Assembly (NCBI GenBank): GCA_964511625.1
Contig: CAZEJG010000003.1
Location: 124,001-188,000 of the forward strand
From: Pseudohoeflea sp964511625
GTDB lineage: Bacteria > Pseudomonadota > Alphaproteobacteria > Rhizobiales > Rhizobiaceae
Length of the DNA stretch: 64,000 nucleotides
Direction of reading: 5' to 3'
Shown piece after piece: positions 7,248 to 15,200 of this stretch (within the stretch, counting starts at the first letter, position 1; each line of letters begins with the position of its first letter). The translations under genes and the position numbers were made by a program. The notes under the pieces were generated by a model. That model was not told the DNA's origin, ran no database searches, and saw only the letters and a program-made list of their open reading frames with translations.

Positions 7248-7307
7248 GATGCCGTCCCGGATCGTCCGACCTCCCGCGAACCGGGACGGCATCTGTTTCT
7301 CTCATTT
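7248..7307 (+). terminator. Terminator-like hairpin between capsid and g6
   Basis: GATGCCGTCCCGG (7248-7260) and CCGGGACGGCATC (7281-7293) form a perfect 13-base stem with a 20-base loop, followed by TGTTTCTCTCATTT. It ends immediately before the g6 Shine-Dalgarno CGGAG (7309-7313). As a partial terminator it would lower transcription of connector and tail genes relative to capsid. A full block would require antitermination. Confidence 0.65.
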
Positions 7308-7319
7308 CCGGAGATGTCC

Positions 7320-7886
7320 ATGACCCTCATCCTCACCGGGCCCGCGCTCGGCGAGCCGCTGACGCTCGCCGAAACCAAGGCACATCTGCGCCTGGATACG
7401 AATGCCGAGGACGACCTCGTCACGGGCCTGATTTCTGCCGCGCGCGCCCATTGCGAGGCTGAGACGGGGCTGGCGCTGATGACCCAGAGCTTCCGGCTCT
7501 TTCTCGACGACTGGCCGGACGCGCCGGTGATTCAGATCCCCAAGTCTCCGGTTGAAAGCATTGATTCGGTGACGGTTTTCGATTCCGGCGGAGACCCCGT
7601 CGAACTCGATCTCAGCGGAATGACGCTCGATGGCCGGGCGCGGCCGGCGCGGCTTTTGCTGCCCGGTCGGCCTTCGACGTCGTGCGCGATCAACGGCATC
7701 GAGATCGATTTTACCGCCGGATTCGGCACCGCCGCCGACATTCCGCCCGAACTCCGCCGCGCCATGCTTCTGCATGTGGCGCTGATGTACGAGTTCCGCG
7801 GCGCCGTCAGCCCCGACATGCAGCCTGCCGCGATCCCGCAGGGCTACCGGACGCTGATCGCGCCTTGGGTGCGGAGAGCAATCTGA
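7320..7886 (+). CDS. GTA gp6: head-tail connector (phiE125 gp8 family)
   Basis: 188 residues from the ATG at 7320, six bases after CGGAG; the ATG at 7314 overlaps that site and is less likely. The opening PLTLAETKAHLRL and the following DDLVTGLISAARAHCEAETGLAL are the signature of the phage head-tail connector family whose members form a ring under the portal. The mid region VESIDSVTVFDSGG and the C-terminal helix ELRRAMLLHVALMYEFRG also fit. The stop overlaps the start of g7 (TGATG), indicating translational coupling. Confidence 0.9.
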   Translation: MTLILTGPALGEPLTLAETKAHLRLDTNAEDDLVTGLISAARAHCEAETGLALMTQSFRLFLDDWPDAPVIQIPKSPVESIDSVTVFDSGGDPVELDLSGMTLDGRARPARLLLPGRPSTSCAINGIEIDFTAGFGTAADIPPELRRAMLLHVALMYEFRGAVSPDMQPAAIPQGYRTLIAPWVRRAI

Positions 7887-8221
7887 TGCGCCGGGCGTTC
7901 AACGATCCGGGCTGGCTCGATGCGCGGCTGACGCTCGAAGCGCGCGTGGAGACATCCGACGGGCAAGGTGGTGCAACGACCGCCTGGACGGCTGTGACCG
8001 GCCTTTGGGGCGCAATCGAATCCGTTTCGGTCCGCCCTGGCGAGGAGGCGGCGGTGGAGGCCGCCACGTTGACACACTCGGTGACCATCCGGGCGCGCGA
8101 CGACGTCGAGCGCGGCATGCGCTTCGTCTGGCAAGGGCGGGCCTTCTCGATCCGCGCGGTATCAGATCCGGACGAGAGCGGCGCCTATCTGAACTGTCTT
8201 TGCGAGGAGATGGCGCCATGA
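7886..8221 (+). CDS. GTA gp7: head-tail adaptor
   Basis: 111 residues; the ATG at 7886 overlaps the g6 stop and its own stop overlaps the g8 start (ATGA). It reads as a phage head-tail adaptor/joining protein: DARLTLEARVETSDGQGG, WTAVTGLWGAIESVS and RFVWQGRAFSIRAVSDPDE are typical beta-strands of the SPP1 gp16-like fold. It would sit in the neck of the particle between connector ring and tail. No oddities are seen. Confidence 0.9.
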   Translation: MRRAFNDPGWLDARLTLEARVETSDGQGGATTAWTAVTGLWGAIESVSVRPGEEAAVEAATLTHSVTIRARDDVERGMRFVWQGRAFSIRAVSDPDESGAYLNCLCEEMAP

Positions 8222-8625
8222 GCGCGAACGCTTTGCAGGCCGCCGTCTTCGAACGGCTGGATACGGACGCTGCGATCATCGCGCTGGCCGGCGTCGGCAA
8301 GGTCTTCGATGGAAGGCCGGTGCGGATGGAGCCGCCCTATCTCGCCTTTGGCGACTGGCGGGTGGACGATTTTTCGACCGGAACGGAAGAGGGTGCCGAG
8401 CATCGCTTCGAGATCGAGGTCTGGTCCGACGAGGGCGGGCGCAAGCAGGCGGCGGCCCTCGCCGAGGCGGTGCGTGACGCACTTCACGATGTGGCGCTGA
8501 CCATCCCTGGATTTCACCTGATCAATCTGCGGCATCTGAGAACCCGGACGGGGCGGGAGGCGAAGACGCGCCACATCCGCTCACGCCTCGAATTCCGCGC
8601 GGTTCTCGAACCTGCCGCATCCTGA
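8218..8625 (+). CDS. GTA gp8: DUF3168 tail terminator-like protein
   Basis: 135 residues; the ATG at 8218 overlaps the g7 stop by four bases. DUF3168 features are visible: LQAAVFERLDTDAAIIAL at the start, PPYLAFGDWRVDDFSTG near residues 38-54, and HRFEIEVWSDEGGRKQAAALAEAV around 61-84. In the Rhodobacter GTA this position encodes the tail terminator that caps the tail tube at the neck. Followed after 25 bases by the tail tube gene. Confidence 0.88.
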   Translation: MSANALQAAVFERLDTDAAIIALAGVGKVFDGRPVRMEPPYLAFGDWRVDDFSTGTEEGAEHRFEIEVWSDEGGRKQAAALAEAVRDALHDVALTIPGFHLINLRHLRTRTGREAKTRHIRSRLEFRAVLEPAAS

Positions 8626-8650
8626 CATCCATTCTCGAAGGGAGACGCCA

Positions 8651-9058
8651 ATGAGCGCGCAGAAGGGCAAGGATCTGCTTCTCAAGATCGACGACGGCAG
8701 CGGCTATGTGACCGTGGCCGGGCTGAGGACGCGGCGGCTGGCGTTCAACGCGGCCGCCGTCGACGTGACCGACGCCGAATCCGCCGGGCGCTGGCGCGAA
8801 CTCCTCGCCGGTGCCGGTGTGCAGCGCGCGAGCCTCTCTGGCGGCGGATTGTTCAAGGACGCGACCAGCGACGCGCTGGTGCGCCAGGCCTTCTTCTCCG
8901 GCGAAATCCGCGCCTGGCAGGTGATCATCCCCGATTTCGGGACCGTCACCGGCCCGTTCCAGATCGTGGCGCTCGAATATGCCGGCCGCCATGATGGCGA
9001 GGTGACCTTCGAGATCGCACTCGAATCCGCGGGCGAACTGATCTTCGGAGCGGCCTGA
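8651..9058 (+). CDS. GTA gp9: major tail (tube) protein
   Basis: 135 residues; ATG at 8651 with GAAGGGAGA upstream. It matches phage major tail proteins of the TP901-1 type: KGKDLLLKIDDGSGYVTVAGLRTRR at the start, the central DVTDAESAGRWRELLAGAGVQ, and a terminal EVTFEIALESAGELIF strand. It polymerises into the tail tube. The stop codon overlaps the g10 start (TGATG). Confidence 0.92.
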   Translation: MSAQKGKDLLLKIDDGSGYVTVAGLRTRRLAFNAAAVDVTDAESAGRWRELLAGAGVQRASLSGGGLFKDATSDALVRQAFFSGEIRAWQVIIPDFGTVTGPFQIVALEYAGRHDGEVTFEIALESAGELIFGAA

Positions 9059-9417
9059 TGGTCGGCTTCGCGCGTCCGCCCAACCGCCTGCGCGGCGAGG
9101 TGGCGGCACGGATCGACGGCGAGACGCGAATTCTGTGCCTGACCCTTGGCGCGCTCGCCGAACTCGAAAGCGCCTACGCGGCCGACGGGCTCGATGCGCT
9201 TTGCAACCGTCTGGCTTCGGGCAATTTCTCGGCCACCGATCTGATCCGCATTCTTGCCGCCGGGCTGCGCGGCGGTGGCAACGTCGCCGACGATGCGGAC
9301 GTGGCCGCAATGAGCTTCGAGGGAGGGGTGCCCGAAATGGCCCGAATTGCGGCCGAGCTGCTCGTCGCGGCTTTCGGCGCGGAGACGCCGCCGGACCCCT
9401 CCGGGCCGCAGGGGTGA
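9058..9417 (+). CDS. GTA gp10: GTA-family tail assembly protein
   Basis: 119 residues beginning at the ATG that overlaps the g9 stop. The sequence NRLRGEVAARIDGETRILCLTLGALAELESAY, then LASGNFSATDLIRILAAGLRGGG, is characteristic of the GTA gp10 family, which is built like a tail assembly chaperone. Its stop overlaps a GTG that starts the next small gene. In siphophages this position often uses a programmed frameshift to join two chaperone parts. Here the stop and restart overlap in GTGA instead, and I see no obvious slippery heptamer. Confidence 0.88.
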   Translation: MVGFARPPNRLRGEVAARIDGETRILCLTLGALAELESAYAADGLDALCNRLASGNFSATDLIRILAAGLRGGGNVADDADVAAMSFEGGVPEMARIAAELLVAAFGAETPPDPSGPQG

Positions 9418-9632
9418 GAGAACCCGTCGAAGCCCGCTCGCCGATCCCCTGGGAGCGGCTGATCGGTTTCGGCCTCTCACGCCTGCGGCTGTCCTCGACG
9501 AATTTCTGGGCGCTGAGCCTGCGCGAACTCAACCTGATGGCGGCACCCTTTGTCGCGCCTTCCGCACTGCCCGGACGCGCCGACCTGGAGGCGCTGGTCC
9601 GCCGCTACCCCGATGGAGAGAGAGATGGCTGA
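9414..9632 (+). CDS. GTA gp10.1: small tail assembly chaperone
   Basis: 72 residues starting with GTG at 9414, overlapping the g10 stop in GTGA. The motif PWERLIGFGLSRLRLSSTNFW, then LSLRELNLM, is the hallmark of the rcc01693-type tail assembly chaperone family found before the tape measure gene. It is easily missed because of its size and GTG start. Its 3' end overlaps the tape measure start by a few bases, so g9 to g11 form one translationally coupled unit. Confidence 0.85.
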   Translation: MREPVEARSPIPWERLIGFGLSRLRLSSTNFWALSLRELNLMAAPFVAPSALPGRADLEALVRRYPDGERDG

Positions 9633-10215
9633 GGACGATCTTTACCTGCCGGACTACGATATCGAGGCGACCGAGCGCGGCCTCGCGGAACTCGAACGAC
9701 GGGCCAATTCCTTCGGCGCGGCGCTGACCGGGGCGCTTCAGCAGGCGGTGGTCGACGGCCGCAGCCTCGACGACGTACTGCGCGGACTGGCGGCGCGCAT
9801 GTCGGCGATCGCGCTCGATGCCGGACTGGCCCCGCTCGAGAACCTCCTTTCCGGTGCGGCTTCCAGTCTGACATCGCGACTGACCTCCGGGTTTTCCAGC
9901 CTGCTGCCGTTCGAACGCGGCGGCGTACCGGGCCGGACCATTCCGTTTGCCGATGGCGGGATCGTCGGCGGGCCGACGTTCTTCCCGATGGCCGGCGGCG
10001 AGATCGGGCTCATGGGCGAGGCGGGGACGGAAGCGATCCTGCCGCTCGCTCGCGGGTCCGACGGACGACTGGGCGTCGCCGGCGGGCAGGGCGCGCCCCA
10101 GGTGCATGTGACCTTCAACGTGACGAGCCCGGACGCGGCGAGCTTTCGGAAGTCCGAGGCGCAGGTGACGGCCATGCTGGCGCGCGCCGTCGGCCGCGGC
10201 AGGCGCGGCCTGTGA
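9625..10215 (+). CDS. GTA gp11: short tape measure protein
   Basis: 196 residues from the ATG at 9625 (an alternative ATG is at 9613) preceded by GGAGAGAG. The protein is very short for a tape measure, as in the Rhodobacter GTA, whose tail is correspondingly short. It has an amphipathic helical first half, then glycine-rich hydrophobic segments (GGVPGRTIPFADGGIVGGPTFF) and the conserved tape-measure C-terminal motif MGEAGTEAILPLARGSDGRLGV. It sets tail length and probably helps DNA passage. It overlaps g10.1 at its 5' end. Confidence 0.88.
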   Translation: MAEDDLYLPDYDIEATERGLAELERRANSFGAALTGALQQAVVDGRSLDDVLRGLAARMSAIALDAGLAPLENLLSGAASSLTSRLTSGFSSLLPFERGGVPGRTIPFADGGIVGGPTFFPMAGGEIGLMGEAGTEAILPLARGSDGRLGVAGGQGAPQVHVTFNVTSPDAASFRKSEAQVTAMLARAVGRGRRGL

Positions 10216-10228
10216 GCGGGAGGACGCT

Positions 10229-10858
10229 ATGACCCAAGGCTTTCACGAGGTGTCGCTGCCGTTGCGGCTCGCACTCGGCGCGACCGGCGGCCCGGCACGG
10301 CGGACAGACATCGTGGCGCTGTCGAACGGCGGTGAGGCACGCAACGCCCGCTGGGCCGATTCCCGCCGGCGCTATGACGTCGGCACCGGGCTGCGCTCGA
10401 TCGAGGATCTCTACCAGCTCACCGCCTTCTTCGAAGCGCGCCGCGGCCAGCTCTACGGATTCCGCTTCCGCGATCCCGTCGACCATGCCAGTGCGCCGCC
10501 CGGAACGGCAATCACGGCGACGGATCAGGAGATCGGAGTTGGCGACGGCGAAACCGCCAGCTTCCAGTTGATCAAGGCCTATGGCGAAACGGTTCGGACG
10601 ATTCTCAAGCCCGTGGCGGAAACGGTGGTAGTAGCAGTGGACGGCGTAGCCGTCGATCCGGCCGATATCTCGGTGGATGACACCAGCGGCGAGATCCTGT
10701 TCGAGGACGCAGCCATTCCCGCGCCGGGTGCGGTGATCACTGCTGGCTACCTGTTCGATATCCCTGTGCGCTTCGACGCCGACCGGATCGAGGTCAATCT
10801 CGCCGCCTTCCGCGCCGGTTCGGCGCCGACCGTGCCCTTGGTGGAGATCCGGCCATGA
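10229..10858 (+). CDS. GTA gp12: DUF2460 distal tail protein
   Basis: 209 residues; ATG at 10229 after GGGAGGA. The opening FHEVSLPLRLALGATGGP, the motif RRRYDVGTGLRSIEDLYQL and GQLYGFRFRDPVDHAS identify the DUF2460/TIGR02217 family, the distal tail protein ring at the end of the GTA tail. The C-terminal half (VVVAVDGVAVDPADISVDDTSG) is a beta domain. The stop overlaps the g13 start in ATGA. Confidence 0.92.
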   Translation: MTQGFHEVSLPLRLALGATGGPARRTDIVALSNGGEARNARWADSRRRYDVGTGLRSIEDLYQLTAFFEARRGQLYGFRFRDPVDHASAPPGTAITATDQEIGVGDGETASFQLIKAYGETVRTILKPVAETVVVAVDGVAVDPADISVDDTSGEILFEDAAIPAPGAVITAGYLFDIPVRFDADRIEVNLAAFRAGSAPTVPLVEIRP

Positions 10859-11748
10859 GACAGATCCCAGAGGCGCTGGCCGCCCATCTGGCCGGCGAAG
10901 TGACCACCACATGTCATGCCTGGCGGCTGACGCGCCGCGACGGTGTGGTGATGGGCTTCACCGAGCACGACCGCGATCTCGCCTTCGACGGCACGCTCTT
11001 TGCCGCCATGACCGGCTTCGCTGACGGCGGCGAGGTCGAGAGCGGGCTGGGGCTCGCGGCGGACGCGGCCGAGGTGGTCGGCGCTTTCTCGGCCGACGCG
11101 ATCACCCGCGCTGATCTGGTCACCGGCCGTTATGACGGCGCGCTGGTGGAGACCTTTCTCGTTAACTGGCAGAGCCCCGACGATTATCTGCTGCGCTCGA
11201 CCCGCGAACTCGGCGAGGTCCGCAACGGGCCCGATGCCTTCCGCGCGGAACTCAGGAGCCTCGCCGCCCGGCTTGACCGGCCGATGGGGCGCATCTATGC
11301 GCGCGGCTGCGACGCCGAACTGGGCGACAGCCGCTGCACCGTCGATCTCGACGACCCCGCCTATCTGGGCGAGGGGGCGATCGGGACGGAGAGTTCCGCC
11401 GACGCCTTCGACGTGACAGGCCTTGCCGGACAGGCCGACGGCTGGTTTCGTCAGGGACGGATCGTCTTTACGTCCGGTGCGCTCGACGGCCTGTCCTTCA
11501 CGGTCGCCGAGCACAGGCGTGAGCCGGGCGTCACGCGGCTGACACTGTGGTCGCCGGCTTTCACAGCCCCCGCGCCCGGCGACACGTTCACAGTTACGGC
11601 CGGGTGCGACAAGCGCCGCGAAACCTGTCGAGACAAGTTCGCCAACATCTTGAACTTCCAGGGCTTCCCGTTCATGCCGGGCAGCGACTTCGCCTATGGC
11701 TACGCCGATGGCGAAACCGTGCATGACGGCCGCCCGCTCATCCCCTGA
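10855..11748 (+). CDS. GTA gp13: DUF2163 baseplate hub protein, likely Fe-S binding
   Basis: 297 residues, start overlapping the g12 stop. DUF2163/TIGR02218 family: LTRRDGVVMGFTEHDRDLAFDG at the start and the conserved C-terminal KFANILNFQGFPFMPGSD. Four cysteines occur at residues 152, 161, 251 and 258 in GCDAELGDSRC and GCDKRRETC. From the published R. capsulatus GTA structure I recall that the hub carries an iron-sulfur cluster held by such cysteines, so this one probably does too. The hub links the distal tail ring to the g15 protein. Confidence 0.92.
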   Translation: MRQIPEALAAHLAGEVTTTCHAWRLTRRDGVVMGFTEHDRDLAFDGTLFAAMTGFADGGEVESGLGLAADAAEVVGAFSADAITRADLVTGRYDGALVETFLVNWQSPDDYLLRSTRELGEVRNGPDAFRAELRSLAARLDRPMGRIYARGCDAELGDSRCTVDLDDPAYLGEGAIGTESSADAFDVTGLAGQADGWFRQGRIVFTSGALDGLSFTVAEHRREPGVTRLTLWSPAFTAPAPGDTFTVTAGCDKRRETCRDKFANILNFQGFPFMPGSDFAYGYADGETVHDGRPLIP

Positions 11749-11757
11749 GGAGCTTTC

Positions 11758-12213
11758 ATGACAAGGACTGAAGACGCGGCGCGCGGCGAGGAGATCGTCG
11801 CCGCGGCCCGCCGCTGGATCGGCACGCCCTATCGCCACCAGGCGAGCCGTATCCGGGTGGGCGCGGACTGTCTGGGGCTGATCCGCGGCCTGTACGAGGA
11901 AGTGACCGGCCGGCCTGCGGACGCGCCGCACCCCTATGCCGCAGACTGGGCCGAACATGCCGGCGAGGAGCGGCTGCTGGAGGCGGCGGAGACCCATTGC
12001 GGACCGCCGCTCGCCTTTGCCGATGCGCTTGCCGGCGACATCCTCGTCTTCCGCTGGCGCGAGGAGGCCGCCGCGAAACATGCCGGCATCCTCTCCGCGC
12101 CCCGCCGCTTCATCCACGCCTATGAGCAGGCCGGCGTCATCGAATCGCCGCTGACGCCCGGCTGGGCGCGCCGCATCGTCGGCGTCTTCCGTTTTCCTCA
12201 GCGCGCGGAGTGA
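11758..12213 (+). CDS. GTA gp14: NlpC/P60-family cell-wall peptidase
   Basis: 151 residues; ATG at 11758 with GAGGAG ten bases before. NlpC/P60 fold of the phage TIGR02219 type: catalytic cysteine C38 in VGADCLGLIRG and histidine H108 in AAKHAGIL, with ILVFRWREE between. The enzyme is expected to sit at the tail tip and cut peptidoglycan of the recipient cell so that DNA can cross the periplasm. It is followed by g15 after six bases. Confidence 0.93.
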   Translation: MTRTEDAARGEEIVAAARRWIGTPYRHQASRIRVGADCLGLIRGLYEEVTGRPADAPHPYAADWAEHAGEERLLEAAETHCGPPLAFADALAGDILVFRWREEAAAKHAGILSAPRRFIHAYEQAGVIESPLTPGWARRIVGVFRFPQRAE

Positions 12214-12219
12214 TCCGAC

Positions 12220-15200
12220 ATGGCGGTGATCCTTCTCCAGGCGGCTGGCGCGGCCCTCGGCGGCGTCTTCGGCCCCGTGGGCGCGGCGCTGGGACAGGCC
12301 GCGGGTGCGCTGGCCGGCAGCCTGATCGATTCCTCGCTTTTCGGCGCGAGCCGCACGGTCAGCGCACGCGGGCTTTCCTCGGTGCGCATTCCCTCGGCCG
12401 ACGAGGGGACACCGATCGCCCGCGTGCAGGGGACGGCGCGCGTCAACGGCACGCTGATCTGGGCGACGCGTTTCGAGGAGAGTGTCACGGTCGAGCGCAC
12501 CGGCGGCAAGGGCGGCGGCGGCACCAAGGTCGAAAGCCGCTCCTACGCGGGCAATTTTGCCTTCGGTCTCTGCGAGGGACCGGTGGCGCTGGTCCGAAGG
12601 GTCTGGGCCGACGGGCGGGAGCTCGACCTCTCGACGATCGAGATGCGTCTGCATCGGGGTACCGCGGACCAGTTGCCCGATCCGCTGATCGAGACAAAAC
12701 AGGGCGTCGGCGAGACACCGGCCTGGCGCGGGCTCGCCTATGTGGTCTTCGAGCGCCTGCCGCTCGCCGATTTCGGCAACCGCATCCCGGTGTTCAATTT
12801 CGAGGTGGTCCGCCCTGTCGGCGATCTGGAAGCGCGTATCGAGGCGGTCACCTGCATTCCTGGCGGCACCGAGCACGGCTACGCGCTGACCGTGGTGTCC
12901 GAACAGCCGGGCGCGGGCGAGAAGCGCCTGATCAACCGCAACAGCCGACGCCAGGGATCGGACTGGACCGTCTCGATCGATGAATTGCAGGCGCTGTGTC
13001 CGAACCTTAAGACGGTCGCTTTGGTCACCGCATGGATGGGGACCGATCTGCGCGCCGGATATTGTGCCTTCGTCCCCGGCGTCGAGGAGGCCTCGCGCAA
13101 GGCCGAGAGCCGGCCCTGGAAGGTCGGCAATTATTCTCGAGCGAGTGCGCGGCTCATCAGCCGCAGCGACGGCCATCCGGCCTATGGCGGCACCCCCGAC
13201 GATGCCTCGGTGATCGAGGCCATCGCCGATCTCAAGGCGCGCGGGCTCGAGGTGGTGCTCTATCCCTTCGTGCTGATGGACATCCCCGAGGGCAACGGCT
13301 TGCCCGATCCGGAGGGCGACGACGAACAGCCGCCGTTGCCCTGGCGCGGCCGCATCACCTGCATCCCGGCCCCGGGCCGGGACGGCTCCCCGAACGGCAG
13401 CGCCGCTATCCGCGACGACATCGACGCGCTCTGCGGAACCACGACACCGGCCGATATCCATATCTCCGGGACCACGGTGTCCTGGAGCGGCGGCGATGAC
13501 GGCTACCGGCGGATGATTCTGCACCACGCAGCCCTTGCTCAGGCCGCCGGCGGTGTTGACGGCTTTCTGATCGGTTCGGAACTGCGCGGGCTGACGCCGC
13601 TTACCGACGAGACAGGAGCCTATCCCTTCGTCGAGGCGCTCTGCGATCTCGCCGCCGACGTCAAGGCCATGTTGGGCCCCGGCACGATCGTCACTTATGC
13701 CGCCGACTGGAGCGAGTATTGGGGCTACCGGCCCGCCGACGGTTCGGGCGATGTGGCCTTCCACCTCGATGCGCTGTGGGCGCACGCGGCGATCGGTGCG
13801 GTGGCCATCGACAACTACATGCCGCTGTCGGACTGGCGCGACGAGGACCGGGAGACCGGCAGTCCGGACGGGGAACGCCACGGCGCGGACAGGATCGCGA
13901 TGGAACGCGCCATCACGTCCGGCGAGGGGTACGACTGGTACTACGCCTCCGACACCGACCGGGCCGCCCGCGTCCGCACACCGATTGCTGACGGCGTTGC
14001 GGGAAAGGACTGGGTCTACCGCGTCAAGGATATCCGCGGCTGGTGGCAGAACCTCCACTACGACCGGGCCGGCGGCGGGGAGGCTGAGGAACCCACGGCC
14101 TGGGTTCCGGCCTCCAAGCCGGTCTGGCTGACCGAGATCGGCTGCCCGGCCGTCGACAAGGGCGCGACCGAACCCTACCGCTTTCCCGATCCGCGCTCCG
14201 TCGAGGGCGGGTTGCCGCGCTTTACCACTGGCGCCCGCGACGACGCGGTGCAGCGCGCCTTTCTTTCCGCCCATATCGACCACTGGACCGGCCCCACCAA
14301 TGCCGACGGCATGGTCGATCCCGCCCGCGTCTTCGCCTGGACCTGGGACGCGCGGCCCTATCCGACCTTTCCCTCGCGTGCCGACCTCTGGTCGGATTTC
14401 GACAACTGGCGCACCGGTCACTGGCTCAATGGCAGGCTGGGAGGCGCTTCGCTCGCCGATCTCTTTGCAGACGTGCTGACCCGCGCCGGGATCGACCGGT
14501 TTGACGTCTCGGGGATTGCCGGCGCTGTCTCCGGCCACGCAACGGCCGGAGGCGTATCGGCGCGCGACAGCCTCGAGCCGCTGATGGACGCCTTCGCTAT
14601 CGACATGCGCGAGGGACCGAGCGGGTTGGAATTCGTCTCGCGGCTTCATGCTGCGGGCGCACCGGTGGCGCTCGATATCGTCGCCGATCCCGACGACGAG
14701 TCCCGCTTCGAGGATGCCCGTGAGCAGGAAAGCACGCTCCCGGGCGAATGCGTGCTCCGCCATTTCGATCCCCTCGGCGATCACGCGGCAGCCAGCGCCC
14801 GCTCGCGGCGGCTGTCCGAAGGTTCGACAAGCCAGGCAACGCTGACCATCGAAGCCGCGCTCGATGTCGCCAGTGCCGCAGCGGTCGCCGATCTCTGGCT
14901 CAAGGATCGCTGGGCGGCGCGCCGTTCGCTGCGCCTGGCGCTCTCACCGAACCACGTTGCGATCGAACCGGGCGACATGATCCGCTGCACATTTGCCGAT
15001 GCCCCCGAAGGACTGTTTCGTGTCGAGCGCATCGAGGACGGCGCCATGCGTCGCGTCGAGGCGAGGGGACACGCGCTGCCCTTGCCGCTGGAACCGGCAG
15101 CCGCCGTCATCCGCGCGGGCGGCGGCGATGCGAGCGCCGGCTTCGCCCCGGATCTCGTGCTCGCCGACCTGCCGCTGATCACCGGCAGCGACGAGAGCGC

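Noticed and set aside
9390..9430. Programmed frameshift between g10 and the small tail chaperone
   Set aside because: A GTGA stop-start overlap is present and no slippery heptamer with a downstream hairpin was recognised, so re-initiation is the simpler explanation.
10747..14784. A very long open frame (over 1300 codons) on the minus strand across g12 to g15
   Set aside because: It is antisense to genes with clear family features, lacks any recognisable domain, and long antisense frames are expected in GC-rich DNA with strong third-position bias.
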